Shown here piece after piece: positions 1 to 14,289 of a stretch of DNA of 64,000 nucleotides. Origin of the DNA: Zelopaecilomyces penicillatus (taxonomy: Eukaryota; Ascomycota; Sordariomycetes; Hypocreales; Pseudodiploosporaceae); NCBI GenBank assembly GCA_005765155.1, contig VCCP01000004.1, positions 3,286,001 through 3,350,000 on the forward strand, given 5' to 3'. The position numbers and the translations under genes were made by a program. Numbering within the stretch: position 1 is the stretch's first letter; each line of letters begins with the position of its first letter. The notes below the pieces were generated by a model. The model saw only the letters and a program-made list of their open reading frames with translations. It did no database searches and was not told the DNA's origin.

Positions 1-1530
1 AATTTTATAAAAGAAGTTTTTTTAATAGATTAAGTTTATTATAAATTATTAAATTTTATTAAATATAGCTTTTTTCTTTAATAAAAAGGGAAGCCTATAT
101 CTGAGTTTATAGAGCCTTCTAACTATTATTATAACTATTTAATAATAATTAAAATCACCTTTAAACCTCCTCTTAATATATATAAAGACCTTATTAAGCC
201 CTCTAAACTAGTTAAACAGCTGCTAGAACTTATAAAAAGCCCTGAAAGTTCAGGCTTATATATATTAAAAAGCTTTATAAAAACTTAAACCCTTAAAAAC
301 CAGCCTTTAACAGCCTTATTAGCCAAGCTTGGCTATAACCCTGCTATAAAACAGGTTATCCTATTAAAAAAAGCCTTATATAACCTAAAATAAGGCCTTT
401 ATAAATAATAATAGCAGTTAATTAAGCTGCTAGCTATCTTAAGGTTTTAACCCTTAATCTTTAATCTAGTTATCTTTATTAATATTTAGATTAATACTTT
501 TATTATTATTTATATTAATAATTGCTTTATTATAGGATCTAATCTATTTTATATTAATAAGTTAAAATACCTATTAAATAAGATCTTTATTATAAAAGAT
601 AAAGGCTTTATAACCTTTTTCTTAAAGATTTAAATTAATTATAATTAAATTAAAAGAAAATTATAATTATATTAGTTTTAGTATATTAATAAGGCTTTTT
701 AATACTTTTAATTATAAGATATAATCCTTATAATTATATCTTTATAGCTTAAAGTATTAAAAGAATCTTTAAAAAGAGTTCTTATCCCTATTAAATAATA
801 AACCTATTAATAGATTATAAAGATCTTAATATACCTTATATTATTTTCTAGATTTAATATAGCCTTTCTAATATAATAGCTTTCTTAATATATATAATAA
901 GGTTATATTAATTATTATAATATAACTAGAAACCTTTTAAAATATTTAAAAGGTTTTAAAGAATTAATTATTCTTTATAAGGCTTTAAGCCTTATATAGG
1001 ATAAATAACCAGCTCTTTAACTATTAGATTATTTAAATAATAATTTTATAGGCTATAAAACCATTAATAAATCTACCTATAAATATCTTTTTAAGCTAGC
1101 TAATAAACCTATTTATAAAAAGATTAAAAAATAGATTATTATAGCCCTTTTAATTATAGAAGTTAAATTAGATATTTTATTAAAGGCTTTGAAAAAGCTA
1201 AAATAGCTCTTTAAGCTTCTTATAAAGCTAAAAATCCCTTTTTAATAGCCTATAAACCTATATTATAATAATATAGCCTTTATAAATAATATTAAAAACC
1301 CTGATTAATATATCTAAATTGAATATACTTTATTAAAATTCTATTATATTAGGTAAAAGATAGCTAATAGGCTATTTAAAATAAATTATCTTATAATTAA
1401 GGTTATATCTATTAATAGATTAACTAAGGCTTTAATAGGCCTTATTTTTTAAAGGCTCTTTAAATCTATTAAATCTATAAAAACCCTTTATAAAAAACTA
1501 GCTATATACTATATAGCTTATTAAAAGGAA
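1..1530 (+). pseudogene. Cop1 Ty1/Copia pol remnant (RT and RNase H, RIP-mutated, internal deletion)
   Basis: This is a degraded Copia polyprotein in a single plus-strand frame, interrupted only by stop codons. Bases 1-285 align colinearly with the protease/pre-integrase part of the right-hand Cop1 copy (61,967-62,250). From about 295 the frame jumps straight to reverse transcriptase: QPLTALLAKLGYNPA begins at 301, followed by a KKALYNLK segment (family LKKALYGLKQ). The catalytic YVDD box reads YINN at 511-522, with both aspartates turned to asparagine as G-to-A change predicts. The RNase H end is visible near 1,159 (IEVKLDI, family TEAEY-like). Integrase and the N-terminal part of RT are missing. 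The frame is kept across the deletion. Non-functional. The Copia assignment is firm; the exact deletion ends are approximate. Confidence 0.85.
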
Positions 1531-1800
1531 TATTAAAATAAATAGGTTTTTCTTATATAATAGCCTGATCTATTATAGCCTAATAGCTATATCTACTATA
1601 AGCTTAATAGCTAGATCTATTATAGCCTAGTAGCTAGACCTGCTATCTTATAATAGCTAGACTAATTATAAGACCTAAGACCCCTCCTAGTAGCCTAATC
1701 TACTAAGGGCTAGACTAGTTATATAAGGGTTTATCCTTTAAAATCCCTTTTTTTCTTATATTTAAAATACTTAAAAATCTAAATAAAGATAATAAATAAA
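1531..1800 (+). repeat. 3' LTR of the left Cop1 copy (RIP-mutated, end unclear)
   Basis: It begins with TATTAAAATAAATAGG, the RIP form of the TGTTAAAATAAGTGGG that opens the Cop1 5' LTR at 59,474. It then carries the same run of AGCCT-type short repeats (AGCCTGATCTATTATAG and variants) and the same TAAGGGTTTATCC stretch. Similarity fades after about 1,800, so the true LTR end (about 470 bp in the intact copy) is not resolved. Confidence 0.7.
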
Positions 1801-2053
1801 AAGAACTATTATTATATAATATAATAAGATTATTTTTATTATATAATTAAAAGAGCTGGATATATAAATTTAATTAAAATAATAATTAAATTAGTTAAAA
1901 TATAATAATTTTAATAGAATTAATAATTATATTTTTTTAAAATAAATTAATTTATCTTTATAAATATAAATAAATTAATTATATAATCTTATATAAAAGT
2001 ATTTCTATTATATTATTTATTTCTATTCTCTTATATTAAAAATTTAATATTAT
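1801..2053. other. AT-rich sequence, nothing recognised
   Basis: This very AT-rich stretch lies between the Cop1 LTR and LTR-X. It may include the eroded end of the Cop1 LTR. It is also the left half of the LTR-X target: the same unclassified sequence resumes at 13,131. No open frame or RNA gene was seen. Confidence 0.4.
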
Positions 2054-2058
2054 AGTAT

Positions 2059-2231
2059 TATTATAAGCTTAGGCTTTTAAACTTAAGCTTTAGATATAAA
2101 GATAAGACAGGCCTAAACCAAATCTTATTAATATAAGAAAAGGGATAAAAATAAAGATTTCTCTCTCTTTTAAATTTATTAATATTATTCTTAATACTTA
2201 TTTATAATAATTATAAAGCTAATTTATTATA
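2059..2231 (-). repeat. LTR-X copy 1, 3' LTR
   Basis: 173 bp. It contains the diagnostic block AGATATAAAGATAAGACAGG and a TTTCTCTCTC tract, both shared with the other three LTR-X repeats. It is flanked on the left by AGTAT. Confidence 0.8.
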
Positions 2232-5200
2232 GTTAATAAATTTCCTTTTTATATTTTTTTAGAAAAAATAATATATATTTAAAATAAAATAATAATTTTT
2301 ATTATAAAATTAATAGAATTCTTAATTAATCTTAAAAGATATACTTTATTAATTTTAAAAAAATAAGAAAACTATTCTTTATATAGAAATATAATTTATT
2401 AATTAAGATTATAAAATATTTAATTTAAAAAAGAAAGCTAAAAAATTTATCTATTTTAAATATAAATCTTTTCTTTTATTTTAATTATTTAATAAAAATA
2501 AGAATATCTTTATTTTATAATTAATAATAATTTATTATAAAGTTATTATTAATATAGATTTTATTAATAATTATAGAAATTAATAAATATTATTTTAAAT
2601 AATATATTAATATTCTTTTAAGGATATATTTAATAGTATTATTTAATTAATAATTCTAATTAAATAAGTAATCTAAATAAGCTTTTTAAATAAATAGTAT
2701 TAATTTTTTATAATCTTTATTATAAAGATATAATATATATTAAATTAGAATATATTGAATAATAATTAAAAGAATCTTTTTTTATATTTTATATATATTT
2801 TAAATAAAAGCTATTAATAATAAATAGATTAATTTAATAAAATAAAATAAAATTAATAAAACTCTATTAAATATTAAGCTATTATATATATAATATTTAT
2901 TTAAAATAAAGTATCTTTTATATTAATTATAATATAATTATATTTTATTATTAATAGATTATTATAAAGCTTAAGTTATTTAATTTAAAACAAAAATTAA
3001 AATAAAAATAAAAATAATATCTTATTTTATATATAATAACTCTTATTAAAGTTAATAAGGATATTTTAATAATTAATATTAATATAATAACTATAATTAA
3101 ATATTATATAAGATATAAAAGAGATTAAAAAAAAGATTATATTATTCTTATTAAAGATAATTATTAAATTATTAAATAGATTTTAATTAAAATATTAAAT
3201 AAAAAAAATAAAGAAAAGCCTATATTTATTATAAAAATTCAGGATATATATAAGGCTAATATTATCTTATATAATTATAATACTTTATTAATATTAATAT
3301 TATTAATTTTAATATAATATTTAATTTCCATTTAAAGAATAAAGAAAATAATATATATTTAAATCAAGTTTTATTTAAAAATAAATTAATTATATAATAG
3401 CTTTAAAAGAAGATTAATATTAGATTTTAATAAAAAAGAAATAAGATATTAAAGCTAGATAAAATAAATTTTTATTTTATTTTCTTAAACTTTATTATAT
3501 TTATAAATATATAAATTAATTTAAAATAAAGATATTATAATATAATTAATAATTTAATAATTTAATAATTAAGATTAGATTTAATATATCTTTTAAAATT
3601 ATATATATTTAATACTATAATAAAATTAATTAAGGATTATAGAATATACTTTATAATTAAGATATAAATAAATATTAATAGCTAGGATTTTATTTTAATT
3701 ATATATATAATCTTAAGGCTATTAAAAGATTTAATTCTAGGATTATTTTAAATATATTATAAATAGATTTATTTTATTATTAAAAATAGGAATTTTAGAT
3801 TAATTAAATAAATAAAATAATTATAAAGAAAAACTTTATTTAATTAAAATATATAAAGATTATTATAATTATAAGATTTATATTGATTATATTAATAAAA
3901 AGATAAAAATAAAAGATATTTAATATAAATACATTTCTTATTATTAACATTTATATAATAAATATTATTAAATAGTATAATATTTTAAAATAATCTATTT
4001 AAAATAAATATAAAATAAATAATAATCCTATTATAATTTCTTTTTAATTATATTATATATAAAAAGGATAATTCTATTTTCTATTTAATCTTAAAATCTA
4101 GCTAGTTATTTAATAATCTGATTAAGAGAATAAAAGAATAAAGAGATAATTGTTTTAATAGTTTAATATAGATAATTATAATAATTATCTATTACTAAGA
4201 AAAAGATAATTAATCCTTTATTATTTATTTATTTATTATATAACTAATTTTATATATTATATTATTTCTTTTTAAATCTTTATTATTATATTTAATTTAG
4301 TTTTTAAGATTATAATTTCTATTTATAAATCTGATTTTATTTATTATATATTATTATCTATATTAATTTTATTCTTAATTATAATATTAATTTTTTTCTT
4401 TAATTTATATAAATCTCTTTTTTTAATATTATATTTTCTTAATAATTATATTTATATAATATAATAAATAGTTTAATTTATTTATTTATTATTTATATAA
4501 TAATAATAATATATTAAATTTCTTTTTTAATTTTATTATAAAGAACTTGATTATTAAATATTAATATTATTATTATTTCTTTAAATATTTTAATTAAATC
4601 TGATTCTTTTTATAATAATAAGGTATATATTAAAGCTTTTACTCTTTATTATATCTTTATTTTATTCTTTTTCTATTTTATTAATAAACTCTTATTATTA
4701 TTTAAATTTAATTCCTTAATAAATAAATTTAATTAAACTTTATATTTAATATTTATTATAATAATTATTATTAATATTTTTTTAATTTTAATTTTTTTAA
4801 TTATAAAGCTTTATTATCCTAATATTAAAATAAATAATCTATTTAAAATAGGAATATAGATTTATATAGCCTTTTATTAAATAATAGATTAAATTCCTTT
4901 TATATTAAAATTTTATTTTTTAATATATATTAGGATTTCTTTTTTAAAATTATTTTTATTAGAATCTAATATATAATCTTTTTAATAATCTTTATTTAAT
5001 TTATTAATTAATAAAAGATATATATTTATTAATATTATAAATCTTATAAATAATTTATCTATTTTATTTATAATTTTATTATTAATAATTATTCTTTTAA
5101 TAAAATAAGAGTATTTTTTTAATATATTTATAAATAAAAATAGCTTTTATTCTTTATAATATATAATTATAATTAAAAGTTATTAAAATAATTAATATTT

Positions 5201-6540
5201 ATTAATAATATATATTATATTTAATCTTTTTTTATTTAAAATCTTTTTAAGTATTTTAATAATATAAAGTAATAAGATATATTTTAGATATAATATTTAA
5301 TTAATATTTATAATTAAGATTTTATTTTTAAATTTTTTTAATAATTTTTTAATAATTTTTAATCTATTTTATAAAAAGATTTTTAAAAAGGATTTTAATT
5401 AATTTAAGCTTTATAATTATTATATTAAATAGTTTTATATAATCCTTATAATTTAATTTAATATAATAATATACTTTAATTATTAATATATAATAATATA
5501 TTCTTAATTCTTTTAGATTTAGGCTTATAAAATAATTAATATTATAATAAATTAATAAATTTATATAATAAATATCTATTATTTTATAATTTATTATCTT
5601 AAGATTAAAGCTTCTATTATTAATTAATAATATTAAATAACTTATTATATTAAAATCTTTTAATAAATCTTTAAATTTAATTCTTTTAATAATTAGTTTT
5701 TTTTAAATTTAATAAGGTTTAAGTTCTTTATTATTTTTTATGGTTATATATATAATTCTTATAACTATATTTCTTTATTATAATAATATTTATTTTTTCT
5801 TTTTAGAAATTTCTTATTTTTTTTAAATAATAATATTTATAAATTTATTTTTAATATCTTATTTATCTTTTCTTATTCTTATTCTTTTTTTATTAGATAT
5901 ACTTTTTATAATTTTTTAATAAGGTTTTTTATTTATAATCTTTAATTAAGCTTATTATAGTTTATATAAGCTTTTTTCTTTTTCTTTATTTATTATATTC
6001 TAATTTAAAATCCTTTTATTTAATTATATACTTGATTTATAGATAATTCTTTTTATTTATTCTTTTATAATTTTCTAGATTTTTTATTCTTTATCTTATC
6101 TTATAATTTTTATTAATTATATTTATTTATTTAATATTTTATTAAATATATTATTCCTTTTAGATTTTAGATATAAATATATAATTAATATTACTTAATA
6201 AATCCCTTAATAAAAAAGTAAATCTGATTTATATATTAATAATATTATTTATTTAATTATTTTAAATAATCTTATTTATTATTATAATTATTTTTATAAT
6301 AGTTTTCCTAATAATTAATATTCTTTCTATAATCTTAGGTATATCTTATTATCTATTTTGAATTTATAATATAATTAATCTTATTTATAAATAAATATCT
6401 TAATATATTTAATATTTTAGTATTTATTTTATTAATATTTATTTATAATAAATTTATTAATTTAATAGATTTAAATCTTATAATTAATTTATATAATAGA
6501 TTTTTTATAGGATTATTAATTAAATTATTTAATAAGAATT

Positions 6541-6594
6541 ATAATACTAGAATTATCTTAATTTATAATACTAGAATTATCTTAATTTATAATA
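6541..6594. repeat. 24-bp tandem duplication
   Basis: Two perfect copies of a 24-bp unit (ATAATACTAGAATTATCTTA plus ATTT) followed by the first bases of a third. The other Gypsy copy at this point (45,665 on) lacks the duplication, so it arose in Gyp1. Confidence 0.85.
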
Positions 6595-8267
6595 TATCTG
6601 ATATTATTAAATAATATTTCAGTATTAATTTTATAATCTGGTTTTTTCTTTTATATAATCTATTAATTTATAGATAATATATCATATTAAAAATAAATTT
6701 TATTTTTGATATTTTAAAAAGACCCTTTTAGAAATCTAAAATAAATTTAATATTTTAATTATTAATCATAATCTTAGGAATTCTTTAATTATATAATAAT
6801 AATAATTTTAATTATATTTTAATCTATTATTTAATAATATAATAAATTAATCTTAGGATTAATATTAATTCTCTATTTTATTTATATATTATAATTATTA
6901 TTATATTAAATAAATATTTATAATCTAGTATTTTTTAGAATAATTATAATACTTTTTTTAAAGATTCTATAATAAAATTAATAGCTATTATATAAAAAGA
7001 TTTATATAAAGTTATTATTAATTATAATTCTTTTAATAAATTTATTTAATTAATTAAATCCTTTAAATATATATTATAATAGGATTTTATTATTTAATCT
7101 ATTTTATTATTTAATAAAATATTAAATCTTTTAATACTATACTTATTTTATATAATTTTGTATAATATTTCTAATTATAGACTTTTATTAATATTATTAT
7201 TATATAATTCTATAGGATATATAGTTTCCTTATATTATTTAATTTAAATTAATATAATAGCTTATTATTTATTATAAAAGGTAATTTAATATTTATTAAT
7301 CTTTTTTTTATATTAATTTTTTTTTAATGTTTATATTTTTAATACTTTAATTATTTTAATAAATTTATAATCCTTAATATATTTTTTTATAAATTCTATT
7401 TTTAGTTTATTATTAATTAATATTATTATTATTAAATAATATATATTTTCCTTTTAAATATTATTAAATTTATTTATTATTTTTTCTTTTTATAAATTTT
7501 TTTATTCCTTTTTATAATATTTATTATCTATAATTAAAAGCTATAATAATATACTAAATATAAAATTTATTTTTCCTAGGATATTATAAATATCTAGTTT
7601 ATATTAATTTAAATAAATGAATATTATTATTAATTAATAATATATTTTTATTAAATCTAATATTATTATATTAATATAATTAATTATATTTATTAGATTA
7701 ATACTTTTTTAATATTTTATATATTATTTTAAGATAAATATAAAAAGATCTATTTCTTAATTATTTATATTAAGTTTAAAAAAGATTGGTTTTATTAGAT
7801 TATAATAATATAATATTATTTTCTTTATTAAATAATTTTAAAGGATTTTATAGGATTCTTTTTTTAATTTTATTAATTTAAAGTTTATTTTATTTATTTT
7901 AAATATTCTTACTTTTTTATTAATATTTTTAATAGTTTAATTTCTTTTTTTAAAACTTTTTAATAAAGCTATTTTTCTAATTTTTAATAGTTTTATTTTT
8001 ATTTAAAATCTAAAGATAAATTATTTTAAAAAGATAATTATTCTTAAATAAATTTTTAAATTAATTAATATTATTAATATTTTTAATTTTCTTAATATAT
8101 TTATTTTATTATTTATTATATTTATTTTAAATATATTAATCTAGAAATTAAATAATTTAATTAATAGATATATATAAAAGGATTTTAATAATAATATTAT
8201 TAATTATAAATTTTTAAATAATTTTAATACTATATATAAATAATTATAGTATTCCTTAAAGGTATTA

Positions 8268-8300
8268 TTAAATATAATTATATTATTAATATATACTTTA
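8268..8300 (-). other. Gyp1 reverse transcriptase active-site remnant
   Basis: Read on the minus strand, this region encodes VYINNIIIFNN. It is the Gypsy RT YVDD box with both aspartates changed to Asn by G-to-A mutation, and it aligns with the identical segment of Gyp3 at 24,778. Confidence 0.7.
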
Positions 8301-9960
8301 ATGAAATCTTTATAAAAGTATAATCTTTAATCTATAAATTATTATATAAAAGCTAGATTATTTTTAAATTCTATTAATATTATATAAGATATTATTAATC
8401 CTTATAAATTAATAATAATTATCCTATTTTTATATTTATTATATATTAATAATTAATAAAAAAATATTAATATATTTAATATTAATATATATATATACAT
8501 TTTTTTTAAAGTTAAAATTATCTTTTTTTATAAAGAAATAAGATAGATATTTAATATTATAATTTTATTTAATTATCTTAGGTTTATAATTAAATTTTTT
8601 TTTTTTTTTAATTTATTATTAAATAATAAAAATAATATAATTAAAAGGTATTAGTTTTTTTATTTAATTTATATATCTTTATTTATAAAGCTTATTTATT
8701 ATATTATTAAGAAATTTCTTATCTTTAATATTTAATAAATATAATCTTATTATTAGTTTTTTTTTTATTAGTTTTCTATAAAATTAATTTTTATTTTATT
8801 TTTATTATTTATTAAAATAATCCCTTAATTATATTATATATTATAGGCTTTAATTAATTTTATAATTATTTTACTTTTAATAGGATTTATTATATATATA
8901 TAAACTCTTTATTTAATCTTTATTTTTTTTAATTTAATTGGTTTTATAATAGATTTTGTTTTAGGTTTTTAATATTATTTTTATTTATTAAATATAATTT
9001 AATTTATTTTTATAATACCTTTAAAGATAAATTTAATATTTTAATTATTTTATTAAATAAATTAAATTTATTATTTATTATCTTTATATAGTTTATTATT
9101 ATATTAATATTGTCTTATAATATTATATAGTATCTATATCTATTATAATTATTTAAATATCTTAACTTTTATTTATATTAATACCTTATTAGTTTATTTA
9201 TATTATTTATTATTATAATCTAGTTAATTATTAATAGTATATTAAAAATATTTATTATATATATATAATCTATTATAATTATATCTTTTAATATAAAATA
9301 GTATATCCTTTTTATAAAATATAAATTATAATAATTAAGATAAATATAATTTATTAATATTTATTCTTTTAATCTTAATAATATTATTATATTTTATATT
9401 TTTATAATATTTTAATAAATTAATTTATATTTTATTTATATTTTAAAGGGTATTATTATATTATAAATTATATAAATCTTTAATTTATTTTTTATAATTA
9501 AAATATTAATAGTATATTTATTAATAAAATTTATTTTTAATAATATATTAGGTTTTAGATTTTTTATTAATTAGATATTAATTATAAAATAAATATATAT
9601 TAAATTTCTATTAATTTAATTTATAATATAAAATTAAATCTAGCTATATTAATAATTTTTAATAATCTAATTATTTCTTATATTAATTTCTAATTTATTT
9701 ATTTTATAGAAGATTATATTTAATAAATTCTTTTAAAGTTATTTTTTAAAAATTAATATATTTAAATATATTAAATCTATTATTATAATTATTATAATTT
9801 TATTTAATAAAACTTTTATTTTAATCTTTAATTAATTATATCTTATTAATTTATTATTATTTAATTTTTAATTTATTTTTATTATTTAATTTTATTAAAA
9901 GTAAAAAAATATTTTAATTTAATTTAATTTTTTTTTTATTAATTAAAAGTTTTCATTTAA

Positions 9961-10012
9961 TATAATAATTTAAAGGATTTATTAAATATAATAATTTAAA
10001 GGATTTATTAAA
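9961..10012. repeat. 26-bp tandem duplication
   Basis: Two perfect head-to-tail copies of TATAATAATTTAAAGGATTT plus ATTAAA. Perfect identity in a mutated region suggests that the duplication is younger than the RIP. Confidence 0.85.
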
Positions 10013-12961
10013 TATTTCTTTTCTTAATATTATATAATTATTTATAAATATATAATATATTAATAAAGATCTTATTTTAAAATATATATTATATTTTAAA
10101 TAATCCTTTTATATATTTTTATTTTTCTTAATAATATATTTAAATAATAAAATAAATAGTTTAAAAGATAGGATTTATTAAAATAAGGATTTATCTATTA
10201 TTATAAATACTAAAAATAAATTATCTATTATAAAATATTATATATAAAAACTCTTAAAATTATAAAAGGATTTAATAATAAAATAAAGAAAAATAATAGA
10301 AAAATAAATAAAAGATTATAATAAAGTTTATTAATTATTTATCTTAAAAAAAGATAATATAATAATATTAAATATAAAAAATCTTTATTTAAAAATAAAA
10401 TAAAAATTATATTTAAGATTTCTTAATCCTTTTTAAATTCTTTAATAAATTAATTTATAAATATATTATTTAGCTTTATTAAATTAATACTTATAAATTT
10501 ATAATATCTTCTATATATTACTATTAAAATCATAAAAATAATATTAAGATTTGTTTAATAATAATCTTTTAATATTAGATTTAAAAAATAAAAATAATTA
10601 AAAAATAATTAAAAAATAAAAAAAACTATTATTTAGAAAGAATTTTATTATTTAATAAAATAAAAAGATTAACCTTTTAAATATAATCAATAGATTTTAA
10701 AAAGAATATAAATATTTTAAAACTTATTAAGATATTTAATAAAATATAAATAAAAGTAAAAAGATTAATTAAAAAAGCTAAAAAAAAAAAAAAAGATTAT
10801 AATAAAAATATATTATAAAATTAATAAAAATTCTTAATTAAAATAAATTATTATTCTAAAATCATAAGAATATAATAAAATATTATCTAAACTTTAATAA
10901 AAATAATTAAAAGTTTAATCCTTATAATAATATTTTTAAATATAATCCTATTATTATTAATTAAGGCTTAAACTTTATTTATAATAATAAATAAAATTAA
11001 TTATTAAATAATATATATTTTATTATTAATATAAAGCTTTAAACTCTGATTATTATATTATTTAATTATTTTTTTATTATATTTAATTTATACCTTTTAA
11101 TATATAACTTCTATTAATTATTATTAAATATTAATAAATAGCTATTAATAAAGATAAGAAAATATTTATAAAAATAAATATATTATTTATTAATTTATAA
11201 TTTTTTTTAATTAAAGATCTTAATAAATAATTTTTAATTTAATATATTTAAATTAAATAGTTTTTATAATCTTTTTAATTTTAATTAATTTAAATTTTTA
11301 TTAATAAATTATTTTAATAATCTTAAAAATTAAATAAATATTAATAAAAAGGTTAATAATATCCTATTATTTCTTTATAAAAAAATATCTGATTTAATTA
11401 TTATAAGATAAATATAATAAAATTTAATTAAAAGATTAAGAATTTAAATTAATTCTTTATTATTATTAATTATTAATATTAAAGGATTAAAATTAAATAT
11501 ATATAATATTTTTAAAATTAAAATTAAAATTAAAAAAGAAACTTATAGATTATAATCATTATTATATTTAATATAATTAATATAATAAACTAATAAAATA
11601 GAAATAAAATTATATTTTATTATTATAAACTTATAGGATTATTTTCCTTTATTTATTATCTTTATATCCTTTTTAATTATAGATTTTATATAATAGTTAT
11701 ACTAATATTATTTAATAATAAAAGTATTAAACCTTCTATAATATTTTTATATAATAGTTATTAAAGTTTTTAATAGCTTTTCTATTAACTATAATAATTA
11801 TTTAATAATTTATTTAAAAGATTAATATATAATAATTAAAAAATAAAAAGATTAAATATAAAAAACAATATATTAAGGAATATATAAATAAAAAAAGAGG
11901 AAAATATCTTAAAAAATAAGAATTTCTAAGTATATATATCAAAATTAAAAAACTATATAATATAAATAAAAAAAAATATATAGGTATTAAAGCAATACCT
12001 AATAAAAGTAAAGGATAATTATAATACTATTATAAAGTATAATATATAATATATAATTATAGTCTTTACCTATAGTATTATAAGCTATTTACTTAGAATA
12101 TATAAAAGTATATATAAGCTTTAATATTAATATAATTATTAAAAACATTAATTCCTATCTATTTATTATAAATCCTAAATCAAAATCTTTTTATATTAAT
12201 TATAATATTATAAGCCTTAATTATTATTTTAATTATAATATAATTATTATATATTATATAAATATATAATACTATAAATAAATTATAAAATATATTATTA
12301 TTTAATAAAAGTTTTTCTTTATAATTATAAATTTTTTTTTTATAATATAATATATAAATATAATTAAAAGAAAGATTATAGTTTTTATAATTATTTATAT
12401 ATAATTATTTAATATAAAAAAGATAAATTATTTTAACTTTTTTAAAAAATATAATTAATTTCTTATTAAAGTTATTAAGAATAATATAGCTATTAATAGC
12501 TTATTTCTTTTTCTTTTTAAAAACAAATTATATATACTTATCTAGAACTTAAATAAAGAATATAATATATATTTATAAAAGCTATATTATTTAAATCTAT
12601 AACTATATTAGATATATTATAATTTAAAGAGAGATTAAAGTATTATTATCTTTATACTGTAAAAATATAATATTTATTATCTTTATTATTAATAAAGAAA
12701 AATATAATAAAAGCCTAGGTATTTTATTATTATATATAAAAAGAAATATAATTTAAAATAAAAATATAAAAAAAACTTTCTAAATTAATTATACTTTTAA
12801 TAAAGAAAATAAATAAGAATATAAAGTATATAAAATAATAATCTAAAAAAGATAAGAAATATTTTATTATATTACTAGAATAATATATAATATATTTATC
12901 TTATACTCTTATTATTTAATAATTAAATAAAACCTAAATTTTTATTAAAGGAAAAATAATA

Positions 12962-13125
12962 TATTATAAGCTTAAATATTTAAATTTAAGCCTTAGGTAT
13001 AAAGATAAGATTAGATCTTATTAATATAAGAAGAGAAATTAAAATAATAATTTCTCTCTCTTTTTAAGTTTATTAATATTATTTTTATTACCTATTTATA
13101 ATAGCTATAAGACCAGCTTATTATA
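12962..13125 (-). repeat. LTR-X copy 1, 5' LTR
   Basis: 164 bp, same orientation as the repeat at 2,059-2,231. It ends in CAGCTTATTATA directly before the AGTAT target duplication. Confidence 0.8.
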
Positions 13126-14285
13126 AGTATAATAATATAAAGCTAGCATAAAAGCTAAAGACTATATAAAGTATTAGATATATAAATAATAAAATATAAA
13201 TATATATATAATAATAGTTTATTTTAATATAAAAACTTATTTAATTTTAATATTATAAAGCTAGTTTAATATTAAATAAAATAAAAAATAAAAAAAAATA
13301 ATTTAAAGTTTTATTAAAAAGCTATTTAAAAAGAACTATTTTAACAAGCTATTTAAAATTAAATTAAATATATATAAAAGTATATATAAAAAAATATAGA
13401 AGAGTATTATTATTTATATATAAAGAAATTATTATATATATATAAAGCTATTCTTATCTCTTTTATATTAACTTTATTATATTTATATATTTAAATTATA
13501 ATATATATTATTAAACCTTTCAATAATCTATAATTAATATAATACTAATAATTTTATTTTTAGCTAATATAATAAATCTCTTATATTATTAATTAATTTC
13601 TTTAAATATATATTCTTTATAATTATATTAAAAGTATTATATATTTAATTATATATTTAATTAAATAGTTTATTATAAGCTTTTTATCTTTTATATTATT
13701 TAAAATTATTATTATTTATTATTTAAGTTATTAAATAATTAATTAATCAAAAGGGCTTAAATTAAAGCCTTTTTAATCTTTATAAAATAGGCTAACTTAA
13801 ATATAATAAGCTATAATATCTATATTTATAATAGCTTTATATAATTAAAATACTCTTTATTTTCTTTATATCTTTTATATTAAGCTTAAATAATATTAAT
13901 AGTTTTTTATTTATTATAAGATATAAATAATTATAAAGATTTTTAATAAATTAGAATTATATAATTAAAAGAAAGATTCTTTTAAAGTCTAATAATTAAA
14001 TTAATTAAAATCTTTTATAATAAATAAGATAATCTTTATTAATAGCCTTTTAAGCTATTATTTAAAATAAATATTATCTTTATAAAATATTTCTTTAATC
14101 TTTTATTTTTATAAGGTAAAATAAATATAAAAAAGCCTATATTGTTATATAAAATAATTATAATAAGATTTATATAATATAATCTTTAAATTAATAATAA
14201 AATTATAATTATAATAATTAATAATTATATATATAATAATAATTATTATATTATTAAATTAAGCTTATTTAAAGAATTAAAGCTA
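13126..14285. other. Unclassified AT-rich repeat
   Basis: This is the right half of the LTR-X insertion target. The block CTATATAAAGTATTAGATATATAAATAATAA near 13,153 recurs at about 54,893, so this is repeat DNA. No protein similarity could be read through the stops. Confidence 0.5.
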
Positions 14286-14289
14286 TTAA

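Larger units (their letters stand above)
4051..10100 (-). mobile_element. Gyp1: Ty3/Gypsy element nested in LTR-X copy 1 (RIP-mutated)
   Basis: The left end carries the Gyp LTR in reverse (TATATAAAAAGGATAATTC near 4,051, running to about 4,169). Its 3' region at 4,140-7,370 matches the other Gypsy copies at 36.4-38.35, 45.67-46.44 and 46.45-47.85 kb in the same orientation, and the plus-strand copy ending at 29.19 kb in reverse. Minus-strand translation near 8,300-8,470 gives a Gypsy RT segment (FKNNLAFI-like, then YINNIIIFNNT). The family motif is YVDDIVIFS, so the catalytic Asp pair is lost. I could not find the 5' LTR, so the right boundary (about 10.1 kb) is a guess. Confidence 0.7.
2059..13125 (-). 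mobile_element. LTR-X copy 1: full-length LTR retrotransposon with nested Gypsy
   Basis: Two same-orientation terminal repeats (2,059-2,231 and 12,962-13,125) are bounded by identical 5-bp target duplications AGTAT (2,054-2,058 and 13,126-13,130). Read on the minus strand, the LTR starts TATAATAA-AGC and ends AAGCTTATAATA, which is the RIP form of TG...CA. The internal sequence next to each LTR is colinear, in inverse orientation, with the second copy at 38,353-45,664. A Gypsy element (Gyp1, from about 4,051) is nested inside, which explains the 11-kb length against 7.3 kb for copy 2. No protein domain could be recognised in the LTR-X internal parts, so the superfamily is unknown. Confidence 0.8.
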
